A DNA stretch of 64,000 bases from Malachius bipustulatus. Lineage: Eukaryota; Arthropoda; Insecta; Coleoptera; Melyridae. The notes under the pieces are model-generated. The model searched no databases, was not told the DNA's origin, and saw nothing but the letters and a program-made list of their open reading frames with translations. The stretch spans positions 1,240,001-1,304,000 of the forward strand of contig OU342638.1 in the NCBI GenBank assembly GCA_910589415.1, given 5' to 3'. Below are positions 51,188 to 62,290 of this stretch, piece by piece; position 1 is the stretch's first letter; every line of letters starts with the position of its first letter. The position numbers were made by a program, and so were the translations under genes.

Positions 51188-54100
51188 CTTCCGAGATCGA
51201 TGTAATCGTAAATCTCGGAAGTATACGGAGCCTTGTGCCCGATTTTTGTCTGTCAGTCTGTCGCAAGTTCTGTGACTTTTGCTAGGAAACACTCTAGAGG
51301 CGCCATTTTTCGTCGTAGAGACCTGAAATTTTGATCGTTTTAAATTTCGCACCATGCCACGATGCCTATTGAAAATGAGCGGGATCCGTTACCGGGAAGT
51401 GTCTTTTTTTCGGGAATTTCGGGATTTTTCGGGAATCTGCTAGGAAACACTCTAAGTGTCTGAAAGTTGCACCGATCGGGATGAAAGTCGGTAGGGACGA
51501 AGCTCGGGACCCCCAAACACGACCTATTGAAAATGGGCCGGATCCGAGAATTTTAAGGCCCCCTTTCAGGGCCGTACTTTTTTTAAAACGTCCCGACATA
51601 AGGATTTGTTTCTCGGTAACGGTACGTCGCGGACAGATTCTGCAAGTACAGTTACTTAGGGAAAGGATAGACGTACAAACTTTGTAAAGATCGTTTTTCG
51701 AAAAAATAATTAGGTGAGCGGTAATCGGCTTTCAAAAATTGAGGACACCGTATTCGCATGATTTTTCGACTAATTCGAATTTTTCTTCAAAATTTATTTG
51801 ACAGATCGAAAAAATAACAAAATAGTGAGATAGAGCAGTTAGTTACCTACTAAAAAGATTTGGATGATTTTTACGTGACAAGTCGGCAAAAGTGACTTAT
51901 TCGAAAAAAAACAAAAAAATCAGCTTTGGTTTAAAATGAAATAAAAACTCACAAAAAAATTTTTTTTTCGAAAACGGTTCATCCTAGCGAAAAATCAAAT
52001 CAGACCTTTTTTGAACAATTCTTCAAGTGCTACTTTTTTATTCGAAACATTTTCCAGAAAAATTTCCTGTTTGGGAGCGGCAATTGTTTCTTCAATTGAA
52101 CAAATTGACCAAATGCTACTCTTTATCGCATGCTTTCGAATTTTTTTCGAAATATTGTCGACCGATCGAAAAAATAACAAAGCTCTATGATAGAGACGTT
52201 ATTTACCTACAAAAAAGATGGATATAGTTTTTTTTCTAAACCGTTGGAGAAACTGTCAAAATTCGGAAAAACTTCGGCAGGTCATTGAAACGGTTCAGAC
52301 GTGTTTTACATATATCTTTCTCCATCGATGACATAGTTGAACTTTTGTCGGATTTTTTTTCTTCAACACTAAATTTGAAGTTTTGGCTTCATTTCATCTC
52401 GATTATGTTGATACTTTAAACGAAAAATAAAAAATTTCCTCGCTGCTCGAAAATTAGCTTACACTTTCATTTTTACTAAAAAATCGATAAATCAATTTTT
52501 TATTATTTTTTTTGTCTTCTTCTTTATGCACGATTGGGAAAATTGAAAGGACAGTCGCAACGACAATTAATTAATGTAAATGATTGTGAAAAAATTATCC
52601 ACATTGGTCATTAAATAACGAAGATATGACAATTTATATGAAATTGTTAATAACACGTTTGCGGCATTTCGCCGTCGTCGGGAAACTATTAATGAAGTTT
52701 TGACGTGCCGGACGGCGGGCTCGGTCGTTTGTTGCCCCGCTCTCATTAATTAATTATTATAATGATGGTTATGCGCCGATCCTGTTCGGGGTAATTTCTG
52801 TTTTTTCTTATGCATTTTTGAAATAATTGTTTTTACAATTAATTGCGATGTACTATTGGTCTTTCACTAATAATTTGGAGTGATTATTATTTGCAAAATT
52901 TGAAAAATGAGCCGTGAAAAATAGAGTAAAGAACTTAATGCCATATTACGTATGCGGAAATTCCGTGAACGCGACCGAAGGAAATAATTTTTTTCGATTC
53001 GAAGAATCAAGATGGCGGCCATTTTGTAATTTTAGCGTAACTAAGAGACTCCCGGCTATTACACCCCGGTGAAATATTTTCGAAAAACTAATCCGAACTG
53101 GCACTTTTGAAACGTCAAAATCGAAAAGTGGAAAAAAACACGTGTTCTTTCACACGAAAACATTTAATTAAAATCGAAGGATCAAGATGGCGGCCAGATT
53201 TTGGTATCCTCGTAAAGGTGAAATGTGCAGCAATAATATATTGGTGCAAGAGCTATCCCGGATAACTGCAACTGTCATTTTTTTTTAAACGTCAAATTCA
53301 TGAATATTGAGAAAAATTGTTTTTCTTTTTACCAAATGTCATTATAGTGACGGTATAAATCGTGATTGAATTATTTTTGGCGGTGTCAAAATAAAGACAT
53401 TACTTGCGACTCTCATCTGGCTATGCAGAAAAAATGACAGCGAATTCGAAAATGTCACTTAATAAATGTCAAACTTGGAAAACCCGAAAAAAATTAATTT
53501 TTTTTTCAACAAAAAAAATCTCGGCGACCTTGAAACTCGCGATACATTTTTTTTTTAAATGTCCGAATAACGGCAATACTATTAGCTAGTACGTGGTTTT
53601 GAAAAAAAACTCGAAAAAAAAAACAAACTGGGACTTTTTAAACGTCAAAGTTGAGAAATCGAGATCAAAAATTTTGAATTTGACGTTTGAAAAATAACAG
53701 TTGCGATTTTTTTCTTCGGCTCTTGCATCAATTGCCGAACATTTTGCCTGTACGACGAAACCAGAATCTGGCCGCCATCTTGATTCTTCGATTTTATCTA
53801 ATTTTTTTTGTGTGCAAAAACTGTCTTTTCCGATTTCTTCCAACTTTTCAATTTTGACATTTTTTAAATGTCAGTTTCAATTCTTTTTCCAAAAACATTT
53901 CGTGAGGGTGTTGTAGATCGGAGTTTTTTCGTTCCGGTAAAATTACAAAAATTCCGCCATTTTGATTTTCCGAATCGGCAAAAATTATTTCCTCGGTCGT
54001 GTTCGCCAAATTTCAGCAAAACCTGATATTTGGACGCCATTTTCTCCGGAAATATGCACGCAAACGAAAAACGGATTTCGGATCGGAATTCACGGCGCTC

Positions 54101-55754
54101 ACGACGTGCCAAGCTGCGAATTTCAGCCGATTCTATTTTTTCCTTTTTTACTCAAAAAATCGAAAGGGATAGGGCTATGATTTTTTTGATCACAATTTGT
54201 TTCGTCGTTTTCTCCGTAACGGTGTGATTTTCTGGGAATTTTTTTTTTTCGGTCGACAGAGTTCGTCGATAAGAAGCGTAACGTGAAATTGCGATCGCAA
54301 AATTTTCCAAAATGGCCGCTACAGACGCTTTTGAAAATTCGCAAAAAAAATTTAAAAAAATCGACTTTGACAGCTTATAAGTGACAGACGGTTACGTCAA
54401 TTGCGATGAAATTTTGCAGTCTTAAAAAACCGTTTCTCAGCTACACGTTGATACCTTTTCGGTCATCCCCCGACCGACATGGCCAAAGTTACGGTCAAAA
54501 ACGTTCGAGCAGTACAATTTGCCGTTTAAAATTTTCACATTTCCGAGCAAAATCAATGAAAATCAGCTATATTTCGAAAATTTTTTTCTCGGTAATTTCC
54601 GTACATCAGGAATCCAGGATCATTTTAGCAGTTTAGTAGAAGAGTTGCTGTGTCGGAATTTTCAATTTTTGCCGCTTATATTTCCAAAATGGCGACGCTG
54701 TGAATTTTCGAAAATGGCCGATTTTGGCTCCCAATTTTTGGACTTTGACGTTTAAAAAGTCGCATTTTCGTTTTTTTTCGAGTTTTTTTTTACAACCACG
54801 CTCAAGTTAAGGGTAATGCCTTTCTTATTGAATTACAAAAAAAGTTGTATCGCGACTTTTAACGTCACAGCGATTTGTTTTGCTGAAAAACAAAGGAGTT
54901 CGTTCGAGATTTTTCGCATTTGACATTTTTTATTTGACACTTTCGATTGTTTTGTCATTCTTTTTTCACGGTCAGGGTCGAATCGCGGGTATTCTCTTCA
55001 ATTTGAAAACGGCAAAAATTATTTCAACCACAAATTACACCGCTACCAAAATGAATTTTGTTACAGAGAAAAAATGATGTTTTTCAATTACTTTCGATTT
55101 TGACGTTTGAGAAGTGACACTTTAAATTTTCTTTTTGTTTTTTTCTCACAATAGGATCGTAATTTTGAGTTTCTTTGTTACGTCAAAATTACAAGTTGAC
55201 CGCCATTTTGAGTTTAAGAGTTAAAAAAAATTATTTCCTTTGTTCGAAACGCCCGTTTTCCAATGTTTTACCACATAATCTGATATTTGGACGCCATTTT
55301 CTCGGAAAATAAAAGCGAAAAAGACAAACTGACAAACGGCCCATGCTCCGCAACACCACGTTCGTTCACTCTTTTTTAGTCGCACCGCTCCCCTCCTTCC
55401 CTTCTCTCTCTCTCTCTCCTCTCTCTTTCTAGCCCGCCGTGTTAGCTAACGCGTGACTAACTTTGACGCGAATCTAACTTTTACGCGCGATCTCGGAAGT
55501 TCCCATATTGGTCCTTCAGGAGCGATATAGAAAAAAATAACACAAAAAGAGATGAATGGCAGACTTTAACTACGACGCGGAATCTACTGATCACAGTGCC
55601 GTGTAGCGACGTAGAAAAAAAGGTAACACGAAAAAAACATGAAAAATTCTAACTTTGACGGGGATCTACTGACAAAACGGGCCGAAGGCCCGCCATTGAG
55701 GGCCGAAGGCCCGAAGCCGCCGGCAGGCCAAGGTCGAGGAAGCGAGACCTTGTT
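51188..55754 (+). repeat. 4.57-kb unit, copy 1
   Basis: It starts with a 10-bp hairpin (CTTCCGAGAT/ATCTCGGAAG) and ends with two GGGCCGAAGGCCC palindromes (55679-55691, 55700-55712) and a CAAGGTC/GACCTTG hairpin. The interior is AT-rich with many AAACGTCAAA/TTTGACGTTT words and about eleven GCCAT motifs in both orientations. A second ATCTCGGAAGT lies about 265 bp from the right end. Confidence 0.85.
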
Positions 55755-58700
55755 CTTCCGAGATCGATGTAATCGTAAATCTCGGAAGTATACGGAGCCT
55801 ACCGCCCGATTTTTGTCTGTCACTCGGTCGGGCGTTCTGTGACGATCCTAGGAAACACTCTAGAGGCGCCATTTTTCGTCCTAGAGAGTTGAAATTTTGC
55901 TCGATTGAAGAGGCGCACGGTCCCACGATGCCTATTGAAAATGAGCGAGATCCGTTAACGGGAAGTCTCTTTTTTTCGGGAATTTCGGGATTTTTCGGGA
56001 ATCTGCTAGGAAACACTCTAAGTGTCCGAAAGTTGCACCGATCGGGATGAAACTCGGTAGGGACGAATCTGGGGACCCCCGAATACGACCTATTGAAAAT
56101 GGGCCGGATCCGGGAATTTTAAGGCCCCCGTTCAGGGCCGTATTTTTTTTAAAACGTCCCGACATAAGGAGTTGTTTCTCGGTAACGGTACATTGCGGAC
56201 AAATTCTGCAAGTACAGTTACTTAGGGGAAGAATGGACGCACAAACTTTGTAGAGATCGTTTTTCGAAAAAATAATTAGGTGAGCGGTAATCGGCTCTCA
56301 AAAATTGAGGACACCGTATTCGCATGATTTTGCGACTAATTCGGATTTTTTTTCAAAATTTATTTGACAGATCGAAAAAATAACAAAACAGCGAGATAGA
56401 GCCGTTAGTTACCTACCAAAAAGATTTGGATGATTTTTACGTGACAAGTCGGCAAAAGTGACTTATTCGAAAAAAAACAAAAAAATCAGCTTTGGTTTAA
56501 AATGAAATAAAAACCCACAAAAATTTTTTTTTTCGAAAACGGTTCATCCTAGCGAAAAATAAAATCAGACCTTTTTTGAACAATTCTTCAAGTGCTATTT
56601 TTTTATTTGAAACATTTTCCAGAAAAATTCCCTGTTTGGGAGCGGCAATTGTTTCTTCAATTGAACAAATTGACCAAATGCTACTCTTTATCGCATGCTT
56701 TCGAATTTTTTTCGAAATATTGTCGACCTATCGAAAAATGAATTAAACTGTATGATAGAGACGTTCTTTACCTACAAAAAATATAGATATAGTTTTTTTC
56801 CTAAACCTTTGGAGAAACTGTCGAAATTCGGAAAAACTTCGGCAGGTCATTGAAACGGTTCAGACGTGTTTCACATATATCTTCCCCCATCGATGACACA
56901 GTTGAATTTTTGTCAGATTTTTTTTCTTCAACACTAAATTTGAAGTTTTGGCTTCAATTCATCTCGATTATGTAGGTACTTTAAACAAAAAATAAAAAAT
57001 TTCCTCGCTGCTCGAAAATTAGCTTACACTTTTATTTTTATTAAAAAATCGATAAATTAATTTTTTATTATTTTTTTTGTCTTCTTCTTTATGCACGATT
57101 GGGAAAATTAAAAGAACAGTCGCAACGACAATTAATTAACGTAAATGATGGTGAAAAAATTATCCACATTGGTCATTTAACAACGAAGATATGACAATTT
57201 ATATGAAATTGTTAATAATACGTTTCGGCATTTCGCCGTCGTCGGGAAACTATTAATGAAGTTTTGACCTGCCGGAGCGCCGGCTCGGTCGTTTGTTGCC
57301 CCGCTTTCATTAATAATTAATTATTATAATGATGGTTATGCGCCGATCCTGTTCGGGGTAATTTCTGTTTTTTCTTATGCATTTTTGAAATAATTGTTTT
57401 TATAATTAATTGCGATGTACTATTGGTCTTTCACTAATAATTTGGAGTGATTATTATTTGCAAAATTTGAAAAATGAGCCGTGAAAAATAGAGTAAAGAA
57501 CTTAATGTCATATTACGTATGCGGAAATTCCGTGAACGCGACCGAAGGAAATAATTTTTTTCGATTCGAAGAATCAAGATGGCGGCTATTTTGTAATTTT
57601 AGCTTAACGAAGAGACTCCCGGCTACTACACCCCTGTGAAATATTTTCGAAAAACTAATCCGAACTGGCACTTTTGAAACGTCAAAATCGAAAAGTGGAA
57701 AAAAACACGTGTTCTTTCACACGAAAACATTTAATTAAAATCGAAGGATCAAGATGGCGGCCAGATTTTGGTATCCTCGTAAAGGTGAAATGTGCAGCAA
57801 TAACATATTGGTGCAAGAGCTATCCCGGATAACTGCAACTGTCATTTTTTTTAAACGTCAAATTCATGAATATTGAGAAAAATTGTTTTTCTTTTTACCA
57901 AATGTCATTATAGTGACGGTATAAATCGTGATTGAATTATTTTTGGCGGTGTCAAAATAAAGACATTACTTGCGACTCTCGTCTGGCTATGCAGAAAAAA
58001 TGACAGCGAATTCGAAAATGTCACTTAATAAATGTCAAACTTGAAAAACCCGAAAAAAAGTAATTTTTTTTTTCAACAAAAAAAATCTCGGCGACCTTGA
58101 AACTCGAGATACAATTTTTTTTTAAATGTCAGAATAACGGCAATACTATTAGCTAGTACGTGGTTTTGAAAAAAAAACTCGAAAAAAATTCAAACTGGGA
58201 CTTTTTAAACGTCAAAGTTGAGAAATCGAGATCAAAAATTTTGAATTTGACGTTTGAAAAATGACAGTTGCGATTTTTTTCTTCGGCTCTTGCATCAATA
58301 TGTCATTGCCGAACATTTTGCCTGTACGACGAAACCAGAATCTGGCCGCCATCTTGATTCTTCAATTTTATCTAATTTTTTTTTGTGTGCAAAAACACGT
58401 GTCTTTTTCCGATTTCTTCCAACTTTTCAATTTTGACATTTTATAAATGACAGTTTCAATTCTTTTTCCAAAAACATTTCGTGAGGGTGTTGTAGATCGG
58501 AGTTTTTTCGTTCCGGTAAAATTACAAAAATTCCGCCATCTTGATTTTCCGAATCGGCAAAAATTATTTCCTCGGTCGTGTTCGCCAAATTTCAGCAAAA
58601 CCTGATATTTGGACGCCATTTTCTCCGGAAATATGCACGCAAACGAAAAACGGATTTCGGATCGGAATTCACGGCGCTCACGACGTGCCAAGCTGCGAAT

Positions 58701-60331
58701 TTCAGCCGATTCTATTTTTTCCTTTTTACTCAAAAAATCGAAAGGGTAAGGGCTATGATTTTTTTGATCACAATTTGTTTCGTCGTTTTCTCCGAAACGG
58801 TGTAATTTTCTGGGAATATTTTTTTTTTCGGTCGACAGAGTTCGTCGATAAGAAGCGTAACGTGAAATTGCGATCGCAAAATTTTCCAAAATGGCCGCTA
58901 CAGACGCTTTTGAAAATTCGCAAAAAAAATTTAAAAAAATCGACTTTGACAGCTTATAAGTGACAGACGGTTACGTCAATTGCGATGAAATTTTGCAGTC
59001 TCCAAAAACCGTTTCTCAGCTACACGTTGATACCTTTTCGGTCATCCCCCGACCGACATGGCCAAAGTTACGGTCAAAAACGTTCGAGCAGTACAATTTG
59101 CCGTTTAAAATTTTCACATTTCCGAGCAAAATCAATGAAAATCAGCTATATTTCGAAAAAATTTTTCTCGGTAATTTCCGTACATCAGGAATCCAGGATC
59201 ATTTTAGCAGTTTAGTAGAAGAGTTGCTGTGTCGGAATTTTCAATTTTTGCCGCTTAAATTTCCAAAATAGCGACGCTGTGAATTTTAGAAAATGGCCGA
59301 TTTTGGCTCCCAATTTTTGGACTTTGACGTTTAAAAAGTCGCATTTTCGTTTTTTTTTCGAGTTTTTTTTTACAACTCCGCTCAAGTTAAGGGTAATGCC
59401 TTTCTTATTGAATTACAAAAAAAAATTGTATCGCGACTTTTAACGTCACAGCGATTTGTTTTGCTGAAAAACAAAGGAGTTCGTTCGAGATTTTTCGCAT
59501 TTGACATTTTTTATTTGACACTTTCGATTGTTTTGTCATTCTTTTTTCACGGTCAGGGTCGAATCGCGGGTATTCTCTTCAATTTGAAAACGGCAAAAAT
59601 TATTTCAACCACAAATTACACCGCTACCAAAATGAATTTTGTTACAGAGAAAAAATTATGTTTTTCAATTACTTTCGATTTTGACGTTTGAGAAGTGACA
59701 CTTTAAATTTTCTTTTTTTTTTCTCACAATAGGATCGTAATTTTGAGTTTCTTTGTTACGTCAAAATTACAAGTTGACCGCCATTTTGATTTTAAGAGTT
59801 AAAAAAAAATTATTTCCTTTGTTCGAAACGCACGTTTTCCAATGTTTTACCATATAATCTGATATTTGGACGCCATTTTCTCGGAAAATAAAAGCGAAAA
59901 AGACAAACTGACAAACGGCCCATGCTCCGCAACACCACGTTCGTTCACTCTTTTTTAGTCGCACCGCTCCCCTCCTTCCCTTCTCTCTCTCTCTCCTCTC
60001 TCTTTCTAGCCCGCCGTGTTAGCTAACGCGTGACTAGCTTTGACGCGAATCTAACTTTTACGCGCGATCTCGGAAGTTCCCATATTGGTCCTTCAGGAGC
60101 GATATAGAAAAAAATAACACAAAAAGAGATGAATGGCAGATTTTAACTACGACGCGGAATCTACTGATCACAGTGCCGTGTAGCGACGTAGAAAAAAAGG
60201 TAACACGAAAAAAACATGAAAAATTCCAACTTTGACGGGGATCTACTGACAAACAGGGCCGAAGGCCCGCCATTGAGGGCCGAAGGCCCGAAGCCGCCGG
60301 CAGGCCAAGGTCGAGGAAGCGAGACCTTGTT
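55755..60331 (+). repeat. 4.57-kb unit, copy 2
   Basis: It is colinear with copy 1 throughout. The first 200 bp differ much more between copies than the rest does. Terminal GGGCCGAAGGCCC copies are at 60256-60268 and 60277-60289. Confidence 0.85.
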
Positions 60332-60888
60332 TGGAACCCCAACTACAACTGTCACATTGATCGTTTGGAACGGGTACAACGAAAAATGATCAATTATTAT
60401 CTTTTATTCAAAACCAATATTGACAAATCCTTATATACCTACCCAGAAAGGCTCCAGCTCGTTCACTGCCAGTCGCTGCAAGCTAGACGTTCTGGTCGAT
60501 ATGTAATTTTTATCTACAAGCCTTCAATGGTCTTCTTAGCTGTCCGGAATTGTTAGCGCAAATTGCTATTCGAACTCCTATATACCCCACAAGATCAGCT
60601 GCCCTATTTGCTCCACCACCACACAAAACTAATTATGGCCTATTCTCTCCAATAACAGATATGATCAATCATACTAACGACTTTATGACTCGCTATCCTG
60701 GCTTGGACATATTTTTCAGCTCCTTAAGGGCACTGAAAACTTTCCTTAGCAATCAATGACAGGGTGCTCGATTTGTTAATAAGTAAAGTGAGTTAATTAT
60801 TAGTTAATTCCAATATAAGTGTTGTGTAACTGTAAATACATTATTTGGGCTTGCCCGTAAATGTAAATACTTAAATAAATAAATAAAT
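60332..60888 (+). pseudogene. Jockey-type element, C-terminal end and 3' tail
   Basis: The frame continues from 51187 with HIDRLERVQRKMINYYLL and further C-terminal sequence (LQLVHCQSLQARR), then another frame with IRTPIYPTRSAALFAPPP, and a stop at about 60758. The 3' untranslated region ends in AAATAAATAAATAAA at about 60872-60886, a typical non-LTR tail. Confidence 0.75.
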
Positions 60889-61072
60889 GTCATTCGTCAT
60901 CTATTTTGTTCGGATATTCCTTGACATGTCGGATGTATCTCGTACCAGACCAGCTGATTAGATCTTTTTAGTTTTTCGTTGCATCCGCGAGGTGGTATTC
61001 GAACGCGCCTAAATAAGATACGATATGAAAATGAGGAGTTCGCGAATGCGAATTTAAGATTTTGAGGCTGTA
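60889..61072. other. Non-coding flank
   Basis: Nothing recognised between the 3' tail and the next foldback. Confidence 0.4.
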
Positions 61073-61074
61073 TA

Positions 61075-61717
61075 CAGGGTGTATTGTAACGTCCGCATAA
61101 TATTAGCACCACACGATTCTACATCAAAAACAGAACAAAAAAGTCCTCAACAGTTTTTTCTTGATGTACACAGATTTTAAGATATGGACAATTTAACGTT
61201 CTTAAATTTTGCAACACTGGCGCTGGTATAAAAATTAAGATAACTTATTAGACGTGAAGTCACCTCACTGGTATAGTGTGCCGTTGCTATGTAATCGAAA
61301 AAAGGTGCAACAAGACAAATGTCATGCTGCGACGTGTCAATGTTGCAATTTTTTTAAGATTTTTTATTTTTTCAATTTTTTATTCAACAATTAAAACGCG
61401 CAGTTGCAATATTGATTGGAAGTATTGGAACTCAGGAAATCAAATAATTCCTAGTTTTGAAATGTTAATTAAAACCATTTTTACAAAAAAAAAATCTAAA
61501 ATTTTGGATAATTTGCCTATTTTACTTCTTACTTAATTTTTTTTTAATAATATTAAGCAATATTTTTGAGTATTAAAAAACTTCAAATTTAAACTACAAT
61601 GGTCGATAACTTCGTTATTTGAGGTCTAAGAGCTAAACGGTATTAAAACTTTATGTTCTGTTTTTGATGTAGAATCCACGTGGTGCTAATATTATGCGGA
61701 CGTTACAATACACTCTG
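61075..61717. mobile_element. Foldback, TIR CAGGGTGTATTGTAACGTCC, TA target
   Basis: The 643-bp element has arms of about 70 bp of clear inverted similarity (including GCATAATATTAGCACCAC and TTCTACATCAAAAACAGAAC in left-strand sense). TA flanks both ends. No transposase is present. Confidence 0.75.
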
Positions 61718-62290
61718 TATAGTATCAAATGTCAGCTTGTCGACGCTCTGAGCATGTGCGTGTGCTAAGTTCTACTACTACCTCGTTAAAAACGTTGTTG
61801 TCTCTGGCTTAGCTAAGCTTAGCACCAATTGCACTTGTACAACGCGGCTCGAAGATAAGCCCGAGTTTAGTTAAGCTTCGGTTCAACTAAGCCTCGGCTT
61901 AGCTCGCGATTGAACAACCGGCCCTTAAACAGTAAAGTATTCAAAGCAATCAAAGGCATCACAAACACAAAGATCAAAGCTCAAAATAACATATAACAAT
62001 CCCATAGAGGTTAAGAGAAAGTTGATGTTTTGACATTGACAGACCCTACGTCAATTGTCAGATTTTGACCGTTGACAGCACTGAAACAATTTACTACATA
62101 AACTACCAATGGTAAAAACTACATTTGCATTAACTACACGTAGAAAATAAAAGTGTAGAAAACATTTACTACATGTAATATTCCGAACCCTGAATTCACA
62201 CATGCTTGTTGCGTGTCTTCCGTTGCATCGTTTGCATCGTAAGTTGAGCGTTCGGAAATTCCTTGAATTGTGATTACCTTTTATTAAGGC
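61718..62290. other. Non-coding, fragment of another inverted-repeat element
   Basis: Around 61800-61925, GCTTAGCTAAGCTTAGCACC and related words lead to CAACCGGCCCTT, which looks like one end of a MITE; the other end was not found. No gene. Confidence 0.4.

Larger units (their letters stand above)
51188..60331 (+). mobile_element. Head-to-tail dimer of a 4.57-kb non-coding unit
   Basis: Two direct copies, 51188-55754 (4567 bp) and 55755-60331 (4577 bp), lie in a Jockey-type RT gene. CTTGTT occurs at 51182-51187, 55749-55754 and 60326-60331, i.e. before, between and after the copies. Removing the pair with one CTTGTT on each side merged restores the RT frame. There is no ORF longer than about 170 codons and none with a known domain. 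The ends are hairpin-forming and the right end is GC-rich. The mechanism is unknown. Confidence 0.85.

Noticed and set aside
53701..59271. Overlapping frames of 65-173 codons repeated in both copies of the 4.57-kb unit
   Set aside because: They occur on both strands, lack domains, and their ends shift between copies through small indels, so they are not conserved coding sequence.
51182..60331. Calling the 4.57-kb dimer a Helitron
   Set aside because: The ends do not show TC...CTRR with insertion between A and T, and no Rep/helicase is present; a Helentron-like or circle-integrating element remains possible but unproven.
61800..61925. A complete MITE ending CAACCGGCCCTT
   Set aside because: Only one end is visible; no matching left terminus was found nearby.
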